A model generated the notes under the pieces. The model searched no databases and was not told the DNA's origin. It saw nothing but the letters and a program-made list of their open reading frames with translations. DNA of 64,000 nt from Xanthomonas chitinilytica. Lineage in GTDB: Bacteria; Pseudomonadota; Gammaproteobacteria; Xanthomonadales; Xanthomonadaceae. The translations under genes and the position numbers were made by a program. The stretch lies in assembly GCF_026107455.2 (NCBI RefSeq), contig NZ_JAPCHY010000004.1, positions 124,001 to 188,000 of the forward strand, in the 5' to 3' direction. Shown here one piece after another: positions 1 to 8,162 of this stretch. The first letter of the stretch is position 1; each line of letters opens with the position of its first letter.

Positions 1-25
1 CTTGTGCCGGTCGTGGCAGGCGCGC

Positions 26-56
26 AGCATGTTTCCTCAACCTATGTCGAGGTCAA
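26..56 (-). promoter_or_regulatory. Leftward SoxR-type promoter at window edge
   Basis: Read leftward, the sequence gives TTGACC as -35 (51-56), a 19-base spacer, then CATGCT as a weak -10 (26-31). The long spacer holding an 18-base palindrome that overlaps the -35 is the arrangement of the E. coli soxS promoter. The predicted start of transcription is near base 19, so the controlled gene lies left of the window. The ATG at 28-30 on this strand falls inside the -10 and is not taken as a start. Confidence 0.55.
35..52. promoter_or_regulatory. SoxR operator (SoxR box)
   Basis: The 18-mer CCTCAACCTATGTCGAGG is an imperfect palindrome with CCTC/GAGG ends. It closely resembles the E. coli soxS operator CCTCAAGTTAACTTGAGG. 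It lies 10 bases upstream of soxR, where SoxR boxes are usually found. Confidence 0.8.
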
Positions 57-62
57 GCGTGG

Positions 63-497
63 ATGATGCAGGAAATGAGCGTGGGCGAGGTGGCGCGGCG
101 TAGCGGGGTGGCGGTGTCCGCGTTGCATTTCTACGAGAAGAAAGGGCTGATCCGCAGCCTGCGCACCGCCGGCAACCAGCGCCGCTATGGGCGCGACGTG
201 CTGCGGCGGCTGGCCGTTATCCGGGTGGCGCAGCGGGTGGGCGTTCCGCTGGAGGCGGTGCTGCGCGCGTTCGGCACCTTGCCCGAGCAGCGCACGCCGA
301 CCCGCGCCGACTGGGCGCGGCTGTCGGCCGCCTGGCGCCGCGAGCTGGACGAGCGCATCGTCCAGCTGCAGTTGCTGCGCGACCAGCTCACCGACTGCAT
401 CGGCTGCGGCTGCCTGTCGCTGCAGCGCTGCCGGCTCAGCAACCCGGGCGATGCACTGGGCGAGCTCGGCGACGGCCCGCAACGCTGGCGCAAGTAG
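63..497 (+). CDS. soxR: Redox-sensing transcriptional activator SoxR
   Basis: A 144-residue MerR-family regulator. The N-terminal winged helix-turn-helix (about residues 5-75) contains the typical SoxR stretch [20 protein letters not shown] dimerisation helix follows at about 80-112. The [2Fe-2S] ligands are C112, C115, C117 and C123 in the SoxR spacing CX2CXCX5C. The family binds a palindrome in an overlong promoter spacer and switches it on when redox-cycling compounds oxidise the cluster. A matching box lies just upstream, with promoter geometry facing left, so the main target is probably the gene beyond the left edge. An ATG also occurs at 66, but 63 gives a normal N-terminus. No soxS is visible; outside enteric bacteria SoxR usually controls its targets directly. 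Confidence 0.95.
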   Translation: MMQEMSVGEVARRSGVAVSALHFYEKKGLIRSLRTAGNQRRYGRDVLRRLAVIRVAQRVGVPLEAVLRAFGTLPEQRTPTRADWARLSAAWRRELDERIVQLQLLRDQLTDCIGCGCLSLQRCRLSNPGDALGELGDGPQRWRK

Positions 498-831
498 GCG
501 CCGCGGCACGGCCTGCCGGACGCGGGCGCCGCAAGCGCGGACCTGTGCGCCAGCGGTCCGTTGGTGATCTTGCGGGCGTGCCTGCACGAGGGTGGAAGCG
601 GACGATCCGGGGCGCCCGCCTGGTCGCCGACGATGGAGCGTGTGCGGAGCATGCGCCGGCCGTGCCGGGTTCCCGGCGGGCGACATCCACCGTCCGCATC
701 CGGCCCCTGGGCCGGCTCCGTGGACGGACTCGTCTTGCGGGAACGACCGTCATCGCAGCCAGGGCCTCTTCCCCGATGCATGCGGTGCGAAGACCGCCCG
801 CATTCGTCCCGGCGAGATCGCGGGCAACGCC
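498..831. other. Gene-free gap between soxR and a DUF4426 lipoprotein gene
   Basis: The 334 bases between two convergent genes hold no convincing gene: overlapping frames on both strands are equally open and rich in Arg and Pro. A short perfect hairpin (7-base stem CCGGCCC/GGGCCGG, 700-715) is visible without a T-run and might act weakly as a terminator for either gene. Confidence 0.5.
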
Positions 832-1299
832 TCAGAAATTGCGCTGGAACTTCACGCTGCCGCCGCCGTTGGCCGATTGCACCTGCAGGTCGAAACGCAG
901 GGTGTCGTGCCGGCTGATCCGTACCAGGCCGACATGGTCGGCATAGCTGCCGGTGCGCACCGTGCGCAGCACGATCTGCTGGCGGCGCCCGGACAGGTCC
1001 ACCGCGGTGGCGGTCACGGCGCCGTCGGCGGGCAGTTCGGCGCCCTGGCGCAGTTCGCGCAGCGCCACCACCAGCAGCGCCTGGCCGGCATCGCGCGGCA
1101 CGCCGTAACTGCGGGCGACCGCCGGGTTCATCGCCAGGGTCGGCAGCACGTTGTAGTGCACGCGCAGTGCGCCGAAGTCGGAATGGCTGGGTTCCGCCGC
1201 CAGCACCGTTGCCGGGCGCGGGGTCTCGCTGCCGGAACAGCCGCCGAGCAGCGCCATCGCCAACATGCAGGCCGGCGGCAGGGCGGAGGGCAGGCGCAT
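832..1299 (-). CDS. DUF4426-type lipoprotein
   Basis: A 155-residue protein. The chosen ATG gives a lipoprotein signal peptide (Met-Arg, hydrophobic run, lipobox LGGC), so the mature protein should be lipid-anchored in the envelope. The rest reads as a DUF4426 domain (VHYNVLPTLAMNPAVARSYG and a C-terminal beta-rich part ending VKFQRNF), whose function is unknown. A longer frame begins at 1362 but has no signal and overlaps proC. The gene starts 7 bases after the proC stop, so the two are probably co-transcribed, as is usual for this pair in related bacteria. Confidence 0.75.
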   Translation of the reverse strand: MRLPSALPPACMLAMALLGGCSGSETPRPATVLAAEPSHSDFGALRVHYNVLPTLAMNPAVARSYGVPRDAGQALLVVALRELRQGAELPADGAVTATAVDLSGRRQQIVLRTVRTGSYADHVGLVRISRHDTLRFDLQVQSANGGGSVKFQRNF

Positions 1300-1306
1300 C
1301 GCCGGC

Positions 1307-2146
1307 TCAGTCGTTGGCGGCCGACAGCTCGCGCCCGCGTTGCGCGGCCGCGGCGATGGCACGGGCGGTCAGCGCTTCCAGGCCGCCGGCCTGGAAGGTC
1401 TCGATGGCGGCCTGGGTGGTGCCGCCGGGCGAGGTGACGCGGCGGCGCAGTTCGGCCGGCGCCTCGCCGGCCTCGGTCAGCATGCGCGCCGCACCGAGCA
1501 CGGTCTCCAGCACCAGGGTGCGCGCGGCTTCGGCCGGCAGCCCCTGCTCCAGTGCCGCGGCTTCCATCGCCTCGGCCAGCAGGAACACGTAGGCCGGGCC
1601 GCTGCCGGAGACGGCGGTGACCGCGTCCATGCTCGCCTCGTCCTCGATCCACACCGTGCGCCCGGCGCTGGCCAGTACCTGTCCGGCCTGCGTGCGTTGG
1701 GCCGGCGCGACCCGCGGATTGGCGAACAGGCCGGTGACGCCGGCGCCGAGCAGGGCCGGGGTGTTGGGCATGGCGCGCACCACGGACTGGCCGCCGCCGA
1801 GCCAGCGGTCGAGCTGGCCGGCGGTGATGCCGGCGGCGATCGACAGCACCAGCGGATGCCGCCCCTGCGCGGTGGCGGCCAGCGCGGCGCAGACCTCGCG
1901 CATCACCTGCGGTTTCACCGCCAGCACCCACAACGCCGCGTCCCGCACGGCGTCGCCGGCATCGGCGAAGGTACCCACGCCGAAGTCCCGTTGCAGCGCG
2001 TCGCGCAGTGCGGCCACCGGTTCGGCCACGCGGATCGCGCTGCCGGGCGTGCCCTGGCGGACCAGCCCGGCGATCAGGCTGCGGGCCATGTTGCCGCCGC
2101 CGATGAAGGCGATCGTCGGGGTCGGGGCGGAAGCCGGATTGTTCAT
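1307..2146 (-). CDS. proC: Pyrroline-5-carboxylate reductase
   Basis: A 279-residue cytosolic enzyme catalysing the last step of proline synthesis, NAD(P)H-dependent reduction of pyrroline-5-carboxylate. The N-terminal Rossmann fold has the glycine motif FIGGGNMA (about 14-21). The C-terminal dimerisation domain carries the family signature around AVSGSGPAYVFLLAEAM and SPGGTT. Length is normal for the family. It lies between yggS (42 bases upstream) and the DUF4426 gene, a yggS-proC arrangement common in proteobacteria. Confidence 0.97.
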   Translation of the reverse strand: MNNPASAPTPTIAFIGGGNMARSLIAGLVRQGTPGSAIRVAEPVAALRDALQRDFGVGTFADAGDAVRDAALWVLAVKPQVMREVCAALAATAQGRHPLVLSIAAGITAGQLDRWLGGGQSVVRAMPNTPALLGAGVTGLFANPRVAPAQRTQAGQVLASAGRTVWIEDEASMDAVTAVSGSGPAYVFLLAEAMEAAALEQGLPAEAARTLVLETVLGAARMLTEAGEAPAELRRRVTSPGGTTQAAIETFQAGGLEALTARAIAAAAQRGRELSAAND

Positions 2147-2188
2147 CGTTTGCCTCGTCGTGGCGCGCCTGCGGCAGGCGCGGCGGAA

Positions 2189-2875
2189 TCAGGGGGAAGG
2201 GCGCTCGCCGAACAGCGCGGTGCCCACGCGGACCATGGTCGCGCCTTCGGCGATGGCCAGGGCGAAATCCCCGCTCATCCCCATCGACAGCGTATCGACA
2301 TGGGGGTGCGCGACGGCCAGCGTTTCGAACAGCGCATGCATGCGGCTGAATGCGGCGCGCCGGCGTGCCGGGTCCGGATACGGCGCCGGGATGGCCATCA
2401 GCCCGCGCAGGCGCAGGCGCGGTTCGGCGGCGATGGCGGCCGCCAGCGCCGCCACCTCTTCAGGACGGCAGCCGTGCTTGCTGTCCTCGTCGTCGATGTC
2501 GACCTGGACCAGCACGTTCAGCGGCGCGCGCCCGGCGGGGCGGTGACGCGCCAGTGCCGCCACCAGCTTGGGCCGGTCCACGCTCTGCACCCAGTCGAAC
2601 AGCTGCGCGGCCTGCTCGGCCTTGTTGGATTGCAGGTGGCCGATCAGATGCCACTCCAGGCCCAGGCCGGACAGTTCGGCGATCTTGGCCGCCGCTTCCT
2701 GCACGTAGTTCTCGCCGAACGCGCGCTGCCCCTGCGCCGCGAGCGCGGCCACCGCCGCCGCCGGCTGGGTCTTGGACACCGCCAGCAGGCGTGCCGGTGG
2801 CCGCCCGGCGGCACGGGCGGCGTTGTCCATGTCCGTAAGAATCTGGTGGAGGGATGCGGCCGGCAAAAGGAGCAT
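2189..2875 (-). CDS. yggS: PLP-binding homeostasis protein YggS/PLPBP
   Basis: A 228-residue single-domain protein with an alanine-racemase-like TIM barrel. K35 in LAVSKTQP is the expected Schiff-base lysine for pyridoxal phosphate. Other family marks are FGENYVQEA, WHLIGHLQSNK and the phosphate-binding end LSMGMSGDF...VRVGTALFG. The family has no known catalytic activity and buffers the PLP and amino-acid pools. The frame extends upstream to 2935, but the extension overlaps the pilT promoter and adds residues that do not fit the family, so the Met at 2875 is chosen. It is divergent from pilT, as in Pseudomonas. Confidence 0.93.
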   Translation of the reverse strand: MLLLPAASLHQILTDMDNAARAAGRPPARLLAVSKTQPAAAVAALAAQGQRAFGENYVQEAAAKIAELSGLGLEWHLIGHLQSNKAEQAAQLFDWVQSVDRPKLVAALARHRPAGRAPLNVLVQVDIDDEDSKHGCRPEEVAALAAAIAAEPRLRLRGLMAIPAPYPDPARRRAAFSRMHALFETLAVAHPHVDTLSMGMSGDFALAIAEGATMVRVGTALFGERPSP

Positions 2876-2895
2876 TCCAGTCGTGGGAAGGAGGC

Positions 2896-2901
2896 TATAC
2901 T
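2896..2901 (+). promoter_or_regulatory. Candidate -10 box for pilT
   Basis: TATACT lies 49 bases upstream of the pilT start, in an otherwise GC-rich gap. No convincing -35 is present (CATTCC at about the right place), so an activator or extended -10 may be needed. Confidence 0.4.
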
Positions 2902-2950
2902 GCGGCCTGGGGAAAAATCCTTCCAGTCGCAGCAAGGGGAGCAGCAGCGT

Positions 2951-3988
2951 ATGGATATCGCTGAACTATTGGCGTTTTCGGTCAAGAACAAGGCATCGGA
3001 CCTGCACCTGTCTGCAGGCCTGCCGCCGATGATCCGTGTCGACGGCGATGTCCGTCGCATCAACATCCCGGCGCTCGACCACAAGCAGGTGCACGCGCTC
3101 GTGTACGACATCATGTCGGACAAACAGCGCCGCGACTACGAGGAGTTCCTCGAGGTCGACTTCTCGTTCGAGATCCCGTCGCTGGCGCGCTTCCGCGTCA
3201 ACGCGTTCAACCAGAACCGCGGCGCCGGTGCGGTGTTCCGTACCATTCCGTCCGAGGTGCTGACGCTGGAGGACCTGGCCTGCCCGCCGATCTTCCGCGA
3301 ACTGATCCAGCAGCCGCAGGGCCTGATCCTGGTGACCGGTCCGACCGGCTCGGGCAAGTCGACCACGCTGGCGGCGATGATCGACCACATCAACAAGAAC
3401 GAGTACGGGCACATCCTCACCGTCGAGGACCCGATCGAGTTCGTGCATACCTCGCAGAAGTGCCTGATCAACCAGCGCGAGGTGCACCGCGACACCCACG
3501 GCTTCAACGAGGCGCTGCGCTCGGCGCTGCGCGAGGACCCGGACATCATCCTGGTCGGCGAGTTGCGCGACCTGGAGACCATCCGCCTGGCGCTGACCGC
3601 CGCGGAAACCGGGCACCTGGTGTTCGGCACCCTGCATACCAGCTCGGCGGCCAAGACCATCGACCGCATCATCGACGTGTTCCCGGCCGGCGAGAAGCCG
3701 ATGGTGCGCTCGATGCTGTCCGAGTCGCTGCGCGCGGTGATCTCGCAGGCGCTGCTGAAGAAGGTCGGCGGCGGCCGCACCGCGGCCTGGGAAATCATGG
3801 TCGGCACCCCGGCCATCCGCAACCTGATCCGCGAGGACAAGGTGGCGCAGATGTACTCGGCGATCCAGACCGGCCAGCAGATGGGCATGATGACGCTCGA
3901 CCAGCACCTGCAGGACCTGGTCAAGCGCAGCCTGATCACCCGCAACCAGGCCCGCGAGTACGCCAAGGACAAGCGCCTGTTCGAATGA
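2951..3988 (+). CDS. pilT: Type IV pilus retraction ATPase PilT
   Basis: A 345-residue hexameric AAA-type motor that depolymerises type IV pili, driving twitching motility, surface sensing and DNA uptake. The N-terminal PAS-like domain (1-110, KASDLHLSAG) is followed by the ATPase domain: Walker A GPTGSGKST (130-138), Asp box TVEDPIEF (157-164), Walker B LVGELRD (201-207) and His box GHLVFGTLHT (221-230). The conserved AIRNLIRE motif needed for retraction lies near 290. The start is the ATG preceded by AGGGGAGCAGCAGCGT; the open frame extends far upstream but has no coding logic there. pilU follows after 109 bases. Confidence 0.98.
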   Translation: MDIAELLAFSVKNKASDLHLSAGLPPMIRVDGDVRRINIPALDHKQVHALVYDIMSDKQRRDYEEFLEVDFSFEIPSLARFRVNAFNQNRGAGAVFRTIPSEVLTLEDLACPPIFRELIQQPQGLILVTGPTGSGKSTTLAAMIDHINKNEYGHILTVEDPIEFVHTSQKCLINQREVHRDTHGFNEALRSALREDPDIILVGELRDLETIRLALTAAETGHLVFGTLHTSSAAKTIDRIIDVFPAGEKPMVRSMLSESLRAVISQALLKKVGGGRTAAWEIMVGTPAIRNLIREDKVAQMYSAIQTGQQMGMMTLDQHLQDLVKRSLITRNQAREYAKDKRLFE

Positions 3989-4097
3989 CCGGCACGGGCA
4001 TGCCGCTGCCGGCGGCCGTCATGCGCGGCAGGGGGCCGCGCACGACGGCGTCGCCACAGGCCCTCCATTCCAGCACCGCATTATCCGGAGCAAAGCC

Positions 4098-5228
4098 ATG
4101 AGCACCATCGACTTCACCTCGTTCCTCAAGCTGATGGCGCACCAGAAGGCGTCGGACCTGTTCATCACCTCGGGCATGCCGCCGTCGATGAAGGTGCACG
4201 GCAAGATCACGCCGATCACGCAGACGCCGCTGACCCCGCAGCAGAGCCGCGACATGGTCCTCAACGTGATGACCCCGGCCCAGCGCGAGGAGTTCGAGAA
4301 GACCCACGAGTGCAACTTCGCCATCGGCGTGGCCGGCGTCGGCCGCTTCCGCGTCTCCTGCTTCTACCAGCGCAACCAGGTGGGCATGGTGCTGCGCCGG
4401 ATCGAGACCCGGATCCCGACGGTGGAGGAGCTGAACCTGCCGCCGGTGATCAAGACCCTGGCGATGACCAAGCGCGGCATCATCATCTTCGTCGGCGCCA
4501 CCGGCACCGGCAAGTCGACCTCGCTGGCGGCGATGATCGGCTACCGCAACCAGAACTCGACCGGGCACATCATCACCATCGAGGACCCGATCGAATTCGT
4601 GCACAAGCACGAGGGCTGCATCATCACCCAGCGCGAGGTCGGCATCGACACCGACAGCTGGGAGAACGCGCTGAAGAACACCCTGCGCCAGGCCCCGGAC
4701 GTGATCATGATCGGCGAGGTGCGCACCCGCGAGGGCATGGACCACGCCATCGCCTTCGCCGAAACCGGCCACCTGGTGCTGTGCACGCTGCATGCCAACA
4801 ACGCCAACCAGGCGATGGACCGCATCATCAACTTCTTCCCGGAAGACCGCCGCAACCAGCTGCTGATGGACCTGTCGCTCAACCTCAAGGGCGTGGTGGC
4901 GCAGCAGCTGATCCCGACCCCGGACGGCAAGGGCCGCCGCGTGGCGATGGAGATCATGCTCGGCACGCCGCTGGTGCAGGACTACATCCGCGACGGCGAG
5001 ATCCACAAGCTCAAGGAAGTGATGAAGGAATCCGTGCAGCTGGGCATGAAGACCTTCGACCAGAGCCTGTTCGAGCTGTACCAGGCCGGCGAGATCAGCT
5101 ACGAGGACGCGCTGCGCTACGCCGACTCGCAGAACGAGGTGCGCCTGCGCATCAAGCTCTCGCAGGGCGGCGACGCCAAGACCCTGGCGCAGGGCCTGGA
5201 CGGGGTGGAGATCGCCGAGGTCCGGTGA
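4098..5228 (+). CDS. pilU: PilT-dependent pilus retraction ATPase PilU
   Basis: A 376-residue PilT paralogue that works with PilT to add force to pilus retraction. Domain order is as in PilT: KASDLFITSGMPPSMKVHG at the N-terminus, Walker A GATGTGKS (133-140), Asp box TIEDPIEF, Walker B MIGEVRT, and His box GHLVLCTLHA. A C-terminal tail about 30 residues longer than in PilT (RLRIKLSQGGDAKTLAQG) is typical of PilU. It lies behind pilT on the same strand and is followed by a strong terminator, so the pair probably forms one unit. Confidence 0.97.
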   Translation: MSTIDFTSFLKLMAHQKASDLFITSGMPPSMKVHGKITPITQTPLTPQQSRDMVLNVMTPAQREEFEKTHECNFAIGVAGVGRFRVSCFYQRNQVGMVLRRIETRIPTVEELNLPPVIKTLAMTKRGIIIFVGATGTGKSTSLAAMIGYRNQNSTGHIITIEDPIEFVHKHEGCIITQREVGIDTDSWENALKNTLRQAPDVIMIGEVRTREGMDHAIAFAETGHLVLCTLHANNANQAMDRIINFFPEDRRNQLLMDLSLNLKGVVAQQLIPTPDGKGRRVAMEIMLGTPLVQDYIRDGEIHKLKEVMKESVQLGMKTFDQSLFELYQAGEISYEDALRYADSQNEVRLRIKLSQGGDAKTLAQGLDGVEIAEVR

Positions 5229-5255
5229 CGTCCCACCCTGTTGGCGGAAGATGCA

Positions 5256-5281
5256 GGCCCGGTCGACGACCGGGCCTTTTT
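5256..5281 (+). terminator. Rho-independent terminator after pilU
   Basis: A perfect 9-base-pair stem, GGCCCGGTC and GACCGGGCC around a GAC loop, is followed by TTTTT. It lies 27 bases after the pilU stop. Confidence 0.93.
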
Positions 5282-5327
5282 CTTGGTCATTCATCCAGGC
5301 ACGGAGAGGGCAGCCGATGTCCCCCTG

Positions 5328-5374
5328 TCGCGACCGACGTCGCTCCTGCCCCGTAGGAGCGGCGTCGGTCGCGA
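5328..5374. repeat. GTAG-headed REP-type inverted repeat, copy 1
   Basis: Two 22-base arms (5328-5349 and 5353-5374) are inverted copies with two mismatches around a 3-base loop. The right arm runs from GTAGGAGCGGCG to GTCGCGA. The GTAG head and TCGCGA ends are shared with the much longer inverted repeat at 37471-37600, so both belong to one dispersed family like the GTAG REP elements of Stenotrophomonas. Confidence 0.8.
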
Positions 5375-5634
5375 GCTTTCCGCGCAGCAACACGGCGGCC
5401 CTGGAATGCGCTCCTTCCTCGGATGCGGGAAGAACCTTTTCCCGCGCGTTTTCGCTTGGGCGGGAAGCCCGCAGGTTCGGCCCGTGGCGCGCTGGGGCTG
5501 GGCTGGCGCACGCGGGCGATCCCGGATTCCACGCCCTCCCGGCGACTTCGACGGGCGATGCCGCGTCGGCAAGGTGGCAAAAATAGTTGCATTTGTATCT
5601 AATTGCCGTCCCCCACAATCTTCCCCAGTCCCCC
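5375..5634 (+). other. Gap before the YitT-like gene, with an A/T-rich promoter pocket
   Basis: Together with 5282-5327 this gives about 350 gene-free bases around the repeat. Most is GC-rich with no sign of coding. Bases 5576-5612 are strikingly A/T-rich for this genome and contain TTGCAT and TATCTAAT, so the promoter of the downstream gene probably lies here; I cannot fix a -35/-10 pair with good spacing. Confidence 0.45.
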
Positions 5635-6345
5635 ATGACTGCTCCTGTCTCCGATCCTGTCGGCGGTTCGCCCGTGGCCGACGGTCACCTCGTCACTGCC
5701 GGTCCGTTGACCCCGCCGCCCGACAGTGCCGGCACCGTCGCCGACCAGAAGGCCCTGCGCCATTCCGTCGCCGAGGACGTGCAGGGCATGGTGCTGGCCA
5801 CGCTGGTGGCCTCGCTGGGGCTGTCGGTGTTCGCCCAGGGCGGGCTGATGATCGGCGGCATGGCCGGGGTGGCGTTCCTGGTGCACTACGCGCTGGAGTG
5901 GAACTTCGGCCTGGTGTTCGTGCTGGTCAACGTGCCGTTCTACTGGCTGGCGGTGCGGCGCATGGGCTGGGAGTTCACCCTCAAGACCCTGGCCGCGGTG
6001 ACCGCCTGCGGCGTGCTGACCGACCTGTTGCCGCGCTGGGTGGCCTACTCGACGATGGCGCCGCTGTATTCGGCCATCGTCGGCGGCGCGCTGGCCGGAT
6101 TGGGGATGCTGTTCTTCATCCGCCACCGCGCCAGCCTGGGCGGGATCGGCGTGCTGGCGGTCTATCTGCAGCGCAGCCGCGGCTGGAGCGCCGGCAAGGT
6201 GCAGATGGCGTTCGATACCGTGTTGATGGTCGCCGCCTGTTTCGTGCTGTCGCCGCTCAACGTGCTGTATTCGGCGCTGGGCGCGGTGGTGCTGAGCCTG
6301 GTGTTGATGTTCAACCACCGGCCCGGCCGCTACATGGGCGTCTGA
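5635..6345 (+). CDS. YitT family membrane protein
   Basis: A 236-residue inner-membrane protein. After a polar N-terminus (1-45) come about six hydrophobic spans, including LVASLGLSVFAQGGLMIGGMAGVAFLV and MAPLYSAIVGGALAGLGMLFFI. The motif GGIGVLAVYLQ...GWSAGKVQMAFD matches the YitT/DUF161 family, for which no substrate is established. The ATG at 5635 follows the A/T-rich pocket directly; the frame is open from 5587, but the extension would start inside that pocket. The gene stands alone between the pilU terminator and a convergent gene. Confidence 0.75.
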   Translation: MTAPVSDPVGGSPVADGHLVTAGPLTPPPDSAGTVADQKALRHSVAEDVQGMVLATLVASLGLSVFAQGGLMIGGMAGVAFLVHYALEWNFGLVFVLVNVPFYWLAVRRMGWEFTLKTLAAVTACGVLTDLLPRWVAYSTMAPLYSAIVGGALAGLGMLFFIRHRASLGGIGVLAVYLQRSRGWSAGKVQMAFDTVLMVAACFVLSPLNVLYSALGAVVLSLVLMFNHRPGRYMGV

Positions 6346-6369
6346 GCCGGGCGTGGCGGCGCCGGAGGC

Positions 6370-7485
6370 TCAGCCGGCGCCGGCGGGAACGATTTCCACC
6401 CGGTGCAGGCGGCGTTCGCTGCGCAGCTCCAGGCTGGTGGCCTGTTCGCCGGGCGCGTCGAACAGCCACAGCTGGCAGCAGTTCTCGTAGGACGCCATGT
6501 AGCTGCTGCGGAAGGCCACCAGGCTGGCGCCGAGGCAGCGTCCGCCGCTTTCGACCCGCATGTCGGCCACGAAATCGAAGGTGTAGTGCCCGGCGAAGCG
6601 CCACGGCCATTGCCAGCGGGTGTCCCCGTCGATTGCGGAGTCGGCGGGAACGGGACAGCGCTGCCCGGGATCGGGGGCGATCTGCCTGCCATCGTCGTCG
6701 AACTGCAGCAGTGCCAGCTGGCGCTCGATCGCGGCGAGCAGTTGCCGGTCCTGCAGGATCGCGCGCTGTGCTTCGTCCGCGGGCGGACTTTCGCCGGCCG
6801 GCGCGGCCAGGCGGTGCCGGTGGCGGTAGTCGATGCGCAGCGCATGGGAGGGCGTGCGTTCGGCCGGATCGGCGGACAGTGGGCGGTCGAGGGTGAGCAG
6901 GTCGCCGTGGTAGTCGCCGTCGCGGTAGCCGACATGGCGCCGGCCGTCGATGCGCAGGAAATACACCGCCTGGTCGCCGCCGCGGCCGTTGATCGAGTAG
7001 CTGCGCGGGCCCTCCGTCCCGTCGCTGCCGGCGAACACGAAGGTGTCGCCGTGGCGGCGGCCGACCTCGATGGTGGAAAACAGCCCGGTGCCGCCGCTGT
7101 AGTAGGACAGCAGCAGGTCGTTGTGGCCGTCGTCGTCCAGGTCGGCCAGCGCCAGCGACAGGCCGCCCAGTTCCACCGGCCGCTCGCGTTGCGGGTCGTC
7201 CGCCTGCAGGAAATGCAGCACCGCTTCCCAGTCGGCCGGGGCGACATGCTGCGGCCGCGCCGGCGGTGTTGGGGCAGCATCGGCATCTGGCTCCACCGGC
7301 AGTTCGAACCAGTGCAGCGTTTCGTCCTGATAGCGCGCCAGCACCTTGTCGATGGGCATGGGCTCGTCGATCGGCTGCGCCGCGATCTCGCCGCGCAGGC
7401 GTTCGAGGACGTCGTCGAGCGTGGCGGCATGGGCGCCGGCGACGGGGACGGACAGCGCAAGGAAAAACAGCAGGCGCGGGAGCAT
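6370..7485 (-). CDS. Secreted protein with FG-GAP-like calcium-binding repeat, function unknown
   Basis: A 371-residue protein with a clear signal peptide (MLPRLLFFLALSVPVAGAHA). Residues around 120 read LADLDDDGHNDLLLSYYSGG, the pattern of a VCBS/FG-GAP repeat, where a DxDxDG loop binds calcium inside a beta-propeller blade. Four cysteines lie in the C-terminal half (RCPVP, RCLG, ENCCQLW) and could form disulfides in the periplasm. The rest is not recognised. It follows tag by 23 bases on the same strand and may share its transcript. Confidence 0.7.
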   Translation of the reverse strand: MLPRLLFFLALSVPVAGAHAATLDDVLERLRGEIAAQPIDEPMPIDKVLARYQDETLHWFELPVEPDADAAPTPPARPQHVAPADWEAVLHFLQADDPQRERPVELGGLSLALADLDDDGHNDLLLSYYSGGTGLFSTIEVGRRHGDTFVFAGSDGTEGPRSYSINGRGGDQAVYFLRIDGRRHVGYRDGDYHGDLLTLDRPLSADPAERTPSHALRIDYRHRHRLAAPAGESPPADEAQRAILQDRQLLAAIERQLALLQFDDDGRQIAPDPGQRCPVPADSAIDGDTRWQWPWRFAGHYTFDFVADMRVESGGRCLGASLVAFRSSYMASYENCCQLWLFDAPGEQATSLELRSERRLHRVEIVPAGAG

Positions 7486-7508
7486 GGCGGGTGCTTGCCG
7501 GCGCGGAA

Positions 7509-8045
7509 TCAACGCCGCATCCAGTGCGGGTCGAGCCGGCAGATGACGTGGTAGACCGGGCAGCGCTCGTGGTGCGCGCCGGGCAGGTAGCCCAGGCTCA
7601 TCAGGAACTCGCCGGTGATCTCGCCGCCGGTGAAGCGGAAGGTCTTCTTGAACAGCTTCACCCAGCCCGGCTTGTCCAGCGGGTGGTGCGCATCGAGCCA
7701 GGCGGCGAAACTGCCGTGGCTGTGCCGCAGCTGCTGGATGACCTGGGCATTGTGGATGGCGGCCTGCACCTTGAGCCGGTTGCGGATGATGCCGGCATCG
7801 TCCAGCAGGCGCGCCACGTCCGCCTCGCCGTAGCCGGCCACCGCGTCGACGTCGAAGCCGCTGTAGGCGCGGCGGAAGTTGTCGCGCTTGCGCAGGATGG
7901 TTTCCCAGCTCAGTCCGGCCTGGTTGATTTCCAGCACCAGCCGCTCGAACAGTTCGGCTTCCTCGCGCTGCGGAAAGCCGTATTCGGTGTCGTGGTAGCT
8001 GCCATGGACCGGATGGCCGGGGGCGAAGTCGCAGTAGTTGCTCAT
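7509..8045 (-). CDS. tag: DNA-3-methyladenine glycosylase I
   Basis: A 178-residue helix-hairpin-helix base-excision enzyme that removes 3-methyladenine from alkylated DNA. The zinc site that defines the Tag family is intact: C5, H18, H158 and C162 in the arrangement CX12H...HX3C. The catalytic pocket region (FERLVLEINQAGLSWETIL) is also typical. Length is normal. It is divergent from yqgE; a GATAAT sequence at 8111-8116 on this strand is a possible -10. Confidence 0.92.
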   Translation of the reverse strand: MSNYCDFAPGHPVHGSYHDTEYGFPQREEAELFERLVLEINQAGLSWETILRKRDNFRRAYSGFDVDAVAGYGEADVARLLDDAGIIRNRLKVQAAIHNAQVIQQLRHSHGSFAAWLDAHHPLDKPGWVKLFKKTFRFTGGEITGEFLMSLGYLPGAHHERCPVYHVICRLDPHWMRR

Positions 8046-8150
8046 GCGGGTTGCCGAGGTGGAGGGATGGGCATTGCCGGCGCGCGTGCGGCCGGTACGG
8101 ATGCCGTCCCCGATTATCGCAGCGTGGCGGCTTCATCACCGCGCAGACGA

Positions 8151-8156
8151 TAGAAT
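8151..8156 (+). promoter_or_regulatory. -10 box immediately upstream of yqgE
   Basis: TAGAAT ends exactly 6 bases before the yqgE ATG. A start site 6-7 bases downstream of a -10 would place the first transcribed base at the start codon, so yqgE may be translated from a leaderless message. No purine-rich ribosome site lies between. The -35 is poor. Confidence 0.4.
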
Positions 8157-8162
8157 GGCGGC

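Noticed and set aside
28..30. An ATG reading leftward at the window edge, opening a frame [10 protein letters not shown]
   Set aside because: It lies inside the -10 of the SoxR-type promoter, so a transcript from that promoter would not include it.
1265..2950. Very long open frame running into pilT on the plus strand
   Set aside because: It mirrors proC and yggS on the other strand and has Arg/Gly/His-rich composition with no family pattern; pilT starts at 2951.
5576..5612. A/T-rich stretch considered as a Fur box before the YitT-like gene
   Set aside because: It does not fit the 7-1-7 Fur pattern; kept only as a likely promoter pocket.
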